DNA from: Tillus elongatus
Lineage: Eukaryota; Arthropoda; Insecta; Coleoptera; Cleridae
Reading direction: 5' to 3'
DNA: 64,000 nt
Assembly: GCA_964006375.1 (NCBI GenBank)
Contig: OZ023264.1
Location: 14,270,225 to 14,334,224, forward strand
Shown here: positions 58,407 through 64,000 of the stretch, piece after piece
How positions within the stretch are numbered: position 1 is the first letter of the stretch
Layout of the letters: every line of letters begins with the position of its first letter
The notes under the pieces: model-generated
The model's input: the letters and a program-made list of their open reading frames with translations, nothing else
Told to the model about the DNA's origin: nothing
The model's database searches: none
Made by a program: the position numbers and the translations under genes

Positions 58407-58408
58407 AA
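56999..58408 (-). pseudogene. LINE family B RT C-terminus plus RNase H, one frameshift
   Basis: The upstream frame (58408-57551) has TWNGHIGKILRKAVMTLAVT, LTYAALVWWPKV, RMACLGITGAMSSTPTTAME and the first part of RNase H (WFTDGSGGERGTGAGVYSEG; FQAEMYAIL; DSQAALKAL). It stops at LAG* because of a change near 57545. The rest (57544-56999) resumes with TLIWVPGHSGVKGNEEADSL and the CRLCGEGEESAQHILCEC finger. The copy at 5118-6191 lacks this break, so the lesion is private to this insertion. The stretch of G at 58086-58106 is much longer than in the other copy. Confidence 0.85.
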
Positions 58409-58514
58409 AATATCCTTGTTACTTATTGATCTATTTTAAGAAGACGTTCAATTCCATTTTAAACACAGTTTTTTGCTACATTTACCACCATGTGTAATAA
58501 TACTTACAGGCTAT

Positions 58515-58646
58515 AGTTTTTTTAGTGAATTTTTATTTAGAAAAATTCACTAATAGAGAGGTATCGATGGTGAGACTTTGCAAAAATTCTTTCAAATGAG
58601 TGCGAACTAGGACCCCTATATCCGGGGTCAGTTTCAATTTTTATAT

Positions 58647-58722
<76 letters not shown>

Positions 58723-59160
58723 CCAACCGCTAACTCAAAAAATAATTAACCGACTTCGATTAAACTTGGCAAGTGCCTTTCTTTTATTAATGGCTTGGAT
58801 GAGTTCGTTAGTCAGAAAAATCGGACGGGGTTTTCCGGGAAAATTTTGAGTTTTCTTTCGAAAAAAGTTTTTTCTCCGAAAGTAACAAAGCTGTTTTAAT
58901 GAAATTTAGTATATATGTTGCCTCAGGCGAGATTGTACTGCGTACCAAAATTCAACTGTCTAAGTTTAGAGGAAATTGAGTTATTAAAATTTTAAATTTT
59001 CTCTCGAAAAAAATTTTTTTCTCCGAAAATTACAAAGTTATTTTAATGAAATTTTGTGGATATCTTTCCTTGGGAAAGACCTTACTACGTACCAAAATTA
59101 AACTCTCTAAGTTTATAGAAAATTGAGTTATTTAAATTTGAAGCATTTAATATTTAATCA
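58515..59160 (+). repeat. Dispersed repeat with (TA)n core
   Basis: TTTTTTAGTGAATTTTTATT, its inverted AAAAATTCACTAATAGAGAG, GATGGTGAGACTTTGC, CATATG-TA array (58649-58718), AACCGACTTCGATTAAACTT and TTACAAAGTTATTTTAATGA in the standard order. The right end is truncated at GAAGCATTTAATA. Confidence 0.8.
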
Positions 59161-59662
59161 AGATAAACGAGCATCAGTAGACAGTTTTCGGATCGCTTGC
59201 ATCAGGATCACATGAACACTTAAGCATTGTTTGAAATTAATGTCTTGAATGCGAGAAGAATCTTTGATCCTGACATCTAGCAGTAAAAAGCGTAACCATT
59301 AAGCGTAATATTGAGAATATTTTTCAATTCTTATTAATTATTTAAAATAGCAGAACTTAAAATGTCTAGCATGTAGTTTTAACAATGGTTCTGTATTTTA
59401 AATGTTTTTATCATAAAGATTCTAATACTTTACTTTTACAGTTATAATTCTTTAGTCAATATTTGTAGTATTGACTAAAGATAAATTTTTATGTACTATA
59501 GACGTTATAATGGCCCATTTAAAACGAAACAGACGGATTATTTTAACGACATGTCAAACCTTAGATCTAATAAGTCACTTATATTATTTTTTATATCTTA
59601 AATCAAACAGGCTCCGGCGATACGTGACAGATGTTTGTTTTGAAACGGTTTTCACAGCTCCT
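59161..59662. other. Intergenic DNA
   Basis: No gene or clear repeat recognised between two TA-core repeat copies. Confidence 0.35.
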
Positions 59663-60460
<798 letters not shown>

Positions 60461-61075
60461 TGCCATATATACATCTCAGTTCTTTGCGACATATACCAAC
60501 ATCCGTAATAACATTCCCAAGCTACCACTTCCAAGGGGTGTATAGACTTAATAACTAATAAATCTGACAACATTGCTTTGGTAGGGTATGTGTATGTGTG
60601 CATGTGTAGGTAAACAAAAACATGTTTACAGTTTGGAAACCTCTTTGTTGTTATTAAATGTGGAATTCATCACGTGATATCTAGCCAATGGAGTTCATTA
60701 TACCACGCTTATTTATAATCACCAACCATAAATTGTGCTAAAATGGATGACGCAATATAATGTTTTTGTTTTGAAAGGGAATTCATGCATGAATTATTTC
60801 TATAAGTATTTCAATGGTTCTATAAACGCAATTAAAACTTTTGCAGACAGTTTTATCTGTTAATCTTTTTAGTTATCAATATAACTGCGTTCTACTGATG
60901 ATTGACATTAAAATTAATCTAAATGATGTCTGCTTAATAGCGCTTCTATCATAGTTAAAATAAACACAGGAGTATTTCTTTCCAAATTTTATTTAATTTG
61001 TCTTATATTATCTCCCCAAATAGTACAGATTATTTATTTTTACTGGTTGCAGGATCTACAGACTCTCCATTATAA
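60461..61075. other. Intergenic DNA
   Basis: No gene recognised; AT-rich. Confidence 0.35.
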
Positions 61076-61183
61076 AAAAGTTCGGGACCCAGCAAATGCG
61101 TTATGGTAGCGAATTTTCGTAAAAATGTTTTTAATGGCAAATATGTCTCGTTTTTACAAGAATGACATTTGGTTGATAGTATA
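61076..61183 (+). repeat. MITE end interrupted by LTR element
   Basis: GGGACCCAGCAAATGCGTTATGG and TAGCGAATTTTCGTAAAAATG match MITE ends elsewhere. The LTR element follows at 61184. Confidence 0.55.
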
Positions 61184-61321
61184 TGTGGCGGTGGTTCCGA
61201 CCGCAGTGTTTCCGTCAACACTACTCTATGTTTCTGCATAAATACTCTTGACAGTTAAACGTTGCGTTACGTTATGCGACAGCCAGCTGTCAAGAACTAA
61301 GGCATATCAGCTTCAGTCGAT

Positions 61322-62440
61322 CTGGTCCAGGATAGATTTTGTTGGCCCAAATTGAAACGCGATGTATCTCTTTGGTCTAAAACTTGCATTCCCTGCCAGA
61401 AAGTCAAGATATGGAGACACACTTCCAGTGCCATTGGACAATACACCCCAGCCATGAGAAAATTCTCGCATATAAATGTTGACATTGTGGGACCATTACC
61501 ACCATCACAAGGTCAACGCTATCTGTTAATAATAATATACAGATTTTCTCGATGGCCCGAAGCAATTCCATTGTCAGATATTACAGCAGAAACAGTAACG
61601 AACACTATTTTATCATGCTGGATCTCTCGTTTCGGTGTTCCGCAATACATCACCACAGACAGAGGTAAACAATTCGATTGCCACCTTTTCACACGCCTCA
61701 CTAAAACACTAGGTGCAGACCACATCAAGACCACAGCTTACCACCCAGCAGCAAATGGTGTAATCGAGAGATGGCATAGAGTTCTGAAACAGGCCTTGAA
61801 AGCTCATATGGACGAAAACTGGGTCGCTAAATTGCCAATTGTGTTACTAGGACTCAGATCGTACATAATTCCAGAATATCGCTCAACACCCGCTAAAATA
61901 GTCTACGGAGAATCAATCAAACTTCCCACCCACTTTTTCAACAGCACACAAGCTCATGATGTTCCACCACTTATATCTCAGCTGAAAGAAGACATAAGGA
62001 AACTTCGACCAGTACCTTTTAAACATCATACTGCAAAAAAGGTATTTGTCCATCCTAAGCTTATGGAAGCTCCTTTTGTTTTTGTTCGCATTGATATTCC
62101 GCGAAAAACCCTCGAACCAGTTTATGACGGCCCCTTTGAAGTGTTATCCCGAACTGACAAAGTCTTCAAAATTAAGAAATCACACGGAGAAGAGACAATT
62201 TCTGTTGACCGTCTTAAACCCGCATTCATTCTTTGTGATAACGAACAGACAACTTTCCAGCCTCAGAGACATCCTAATGAAACTGAAAGTGACAGTGAAA
62301 GTCTAACATCTAGTGAAACTGAAAGTGACAGTGAAAGTCCAACACCTAGTGAAACTGAAAGTGACAGTGAAGTTCCCGTTCCCGTTCAAACTACACGCCA
62401 TGGACGTAGAGTTCGATTTCCACGAAGATACTTGAACTAA
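61322..62440 (+). pseudogene. Gypsy-type integrase, 5'-truncated but otherwise open
   Basis: The open frame from the deletion joint to the stop at 62440 covers the second half of the zinc-binding domain ([20 protein letters not shown]). It has the catalytic core Asp in [10 protein letters not shown], the second Asp in [10 protein letters not shown] and Glu in [11 protein letters not shown]. The GPY/F-like end is [17 protein letters not shown]. The C-terminus has three acidic TESDSE repeats with Ser/Thr/Pro and ends in a basic [10 protein letters not shown]. No start codon is native here; the protein would have been the end of a Pol polyprotein. All three DDE residues remain. Confidence 0.85.
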
Positions 62441-62465
62441 TAGCGTTGCCACTGAGAGGGGAGTA

Positions 62466-62605
62466 TGTGGCGGTGGTTTCGACCGCAGTGTTTCCGTCAA
62501 CACTACTCTATGTTTCTGCATAAATACTCTTGACAGTTAAACGTTGCGTTACGTTATGCGACAGCCAGCTGTCAAGAACTACGGCATATAAGAGACACCA
62601 GGCGA

Positions 62606-62636
<31 letters not shown>

Positions 62637-62800
62637 GCTACCAACCGCTACAGTGAACACACGTCCTCTACGCTCGGTCAGTTATCTGTTATGTACTCAT
62701 GTACTGTTGTAATTGTTATAGTTAAATGTATCATATAGTTTATTCAGTTAGTGAAATAATAAAGTATATTAAATGTTTACGTATGGATTTAATATCAACA
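62466..62800 (+). repeat. 3' LTR of the deleted Gypsy-type element
   Basis: 335 bp, TG...CA. It contains a TATA-like CATATAAGAG (62584-62593), a (TC)n run (62606-62634), and AATAAAG near 62757. Confidence 0.75.
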
Positions 62801-64000
62801 AGTGCAATTAACTTCCATAGTATAACCTATATAGCACTAACAATGTACCATATTTCATTAAAATAGCTTTGTTGTTTCAAAAAGGACAAACATTTTCCGA
62901 AAGTAAACTTTAAAAGTTCCAGAAAAACTGGTCCGATTTTCCTGGCTAACGAACCTTTTTAAGCCATTTACACACCTGCCAAAATATAATTATTCACAAA
63001 CAGCTTTAGAACCAAAATTGAAAAAAAAATATGATAATGTCTTTTACATAAGTTGCCTTCAGTAATGTTACGCTAAATTATATTTTTCACAAAAATTCGA
63101 CAACTTTTTTTCTACAATAGCTTACTAAACATTTATTATTTATTACCAACATATCATAAAAATCTTACAAAAAATGATTTCTACGGAAACACTAAAAACA
63201 TTTTTGCGAAAAGTTTTCAAATTCAGCCACTATTTGAGAGTGGCTGTATACGGCAGCTTGATTTTTTCGACGAGTAATACAAAGATAAAGCTCTCTGAAT
63301 GCGCCATTTCCATGGGGCTCCGCTATCTATTGATAAAAACGCCATATCACAATTTACGATATGCGTTTGAAATATGGTCCAAAAACGTAAAAAGTTGCAA
63401 AACAATTGAAATAATTCAAAAACGATGAACGATATCATTTTTTTCCTTACAAACATGCATTTGTAAATTTGATGGAAAACACAAAAATGCAATATTATAA
63501 GGGGTGTTCTATTAAAAAAATAAAGCGTGTATCATCAACGACTTATGGGTTACCCTGTAATTGTCAAAATAGGTTTATAAGATACAGCTCGAGATACCCT
63601 TTAATTAACGTATATACTTTTTCCTCATATCTTGTATAATAACGGAGATATTGAGGTTTACCCCAGAAATGCGCCACCCTGTATATGTGTAAACAGGCAA
63701 AAACTGAAACTGACCCCGTATATGAGTTTTTGGGGTTCTAGTTCGCGCTCACTTGAAGAAATCTATTTAAAATTCATAAGTCGCGGTCTTCTTAATAACA
63801 AATTTTTTCTACGAAAATTTGCTAAAATATAGACTATTAAACCATAAACTCTATAGCGGAAACTACTGCCGAAGCATGAGAAAGAGGGTCTATTGAAATT
63901 GATTTTCCGAAAATATTTTAGTAAAATGAAGGACAGTGATGGTTGAGGCTGAAACTTAAGGCTTTCGAACCGTATTTGCTTCAAATTCGTTGTCTAAATA
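62801..64000. repeat. Repeat-derived DNA at right edge
   Basis: Text shared with 45830-46500 and 54890-55100 on the same or opposite strand (CCGATTTTCCTGGCTAACGAAC, ACTTATGGGTTACCCTG, GCGCCACCCTGTATATG, TAGTAAAATGAAGGACA). No gene. Open frames at 63174-63428 and 63223-63492 are repeat-derived. Confidence 0.5.

Larger units (their letters stand above)
61184..62800 (+). mobile_element. Internally deleted Ty3/Gypsy-type LTR retrotransposon
   Basis: The first ~125 bp of an LTR (61184-61308, TGTGGCGGTGGTTCC) run straight into integrase-coding DNA. The full 3' LTR (62466-62800) begins with the same text. A purine tract (GAGAGGGGAG) precedes the 3' LTR. The deletion removed the rest of the 5' LTR, gag, protease, RT and RNase H. 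Different family from the element at 37717. Confidence 0.85.

Overview
This is AT-rich, intron-containing animal DNA, most probably from an insect. Four conserved eukaryotic genes are present. Their proteins resemble metazoan RanBPM (RANBP9/10), SAP30BP (HCNGP), WDR89 and CYHR1/ZTRAF1. GT-AG introns restore the reading frame exactly at almost every exon joint. One LTR promoter has a TATA box plus an arthropod-type TCAGT initiator. I cannot name the species; a beetle-like genome is only a guess.

Gene layout. RanBPM exon 1 lies at 4063-4255 on the minus strand, and the rest of the gene runs off the left edge. SAP30BP has two exons (13740-14253 and 9938-10263, minus). WDR89 has six coding exons between 16693 and 26400 (plus). 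CYHR1 has five coding exons between 52179 and 35868 (minus). The coding exons are normal and open, but the introns are swollen by mobile elements and hold most of the window.

Mobile DNA. (1) LINE family A (Jockey/CR1-type superfamily, APE endonuclease and YADD reverse transcriptase) has eight broken copies. (2) LINE family B has a C-terminal RNase H and CCHC finger. It has two 1.2-1.5 kb copies, two roughly 60-bp 3' tails, most with clear target-site duplications, and two older fragments. (3) A complete Ty3/Gypsy element at 37717-44266 has LTRs that look identical (746 bp each), a 4-bp ATAT duplication, a tRNA-Leu-type primer site and one open 1661-codon Gag-Pol frame. It sits in a CYHR1 intron, inside an older foldback element. 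(4) A second, internally deleted Gypsy-type element lies at 61184-62800. (5) A Tc1/mariner element with about 240-bp inverted repeats lies inside a TA microsatellite (47060-48668). (6) A pogo/Tigger remnant and a mariner remnant lie in the SAP30BP intron. (7) There are many inverted-repeat (MITE or foldback) elements, several carrying long (TA)n or (GT)n arrays.

No bacterial, plasmid or phage features and no CRISPR array were seen. The most interesting points are a heat-shock-element cluster in the promoter of the intact Gypsy element, paired hammerhead-ribozyme-like motifs with compensatory base changes, ordered nested insertions, a 1.9-kb inverted-repeat element with a tandemly duplicated SINE-like body, and a four-copy ~135-bp tandem array in a CYHR1 intron.
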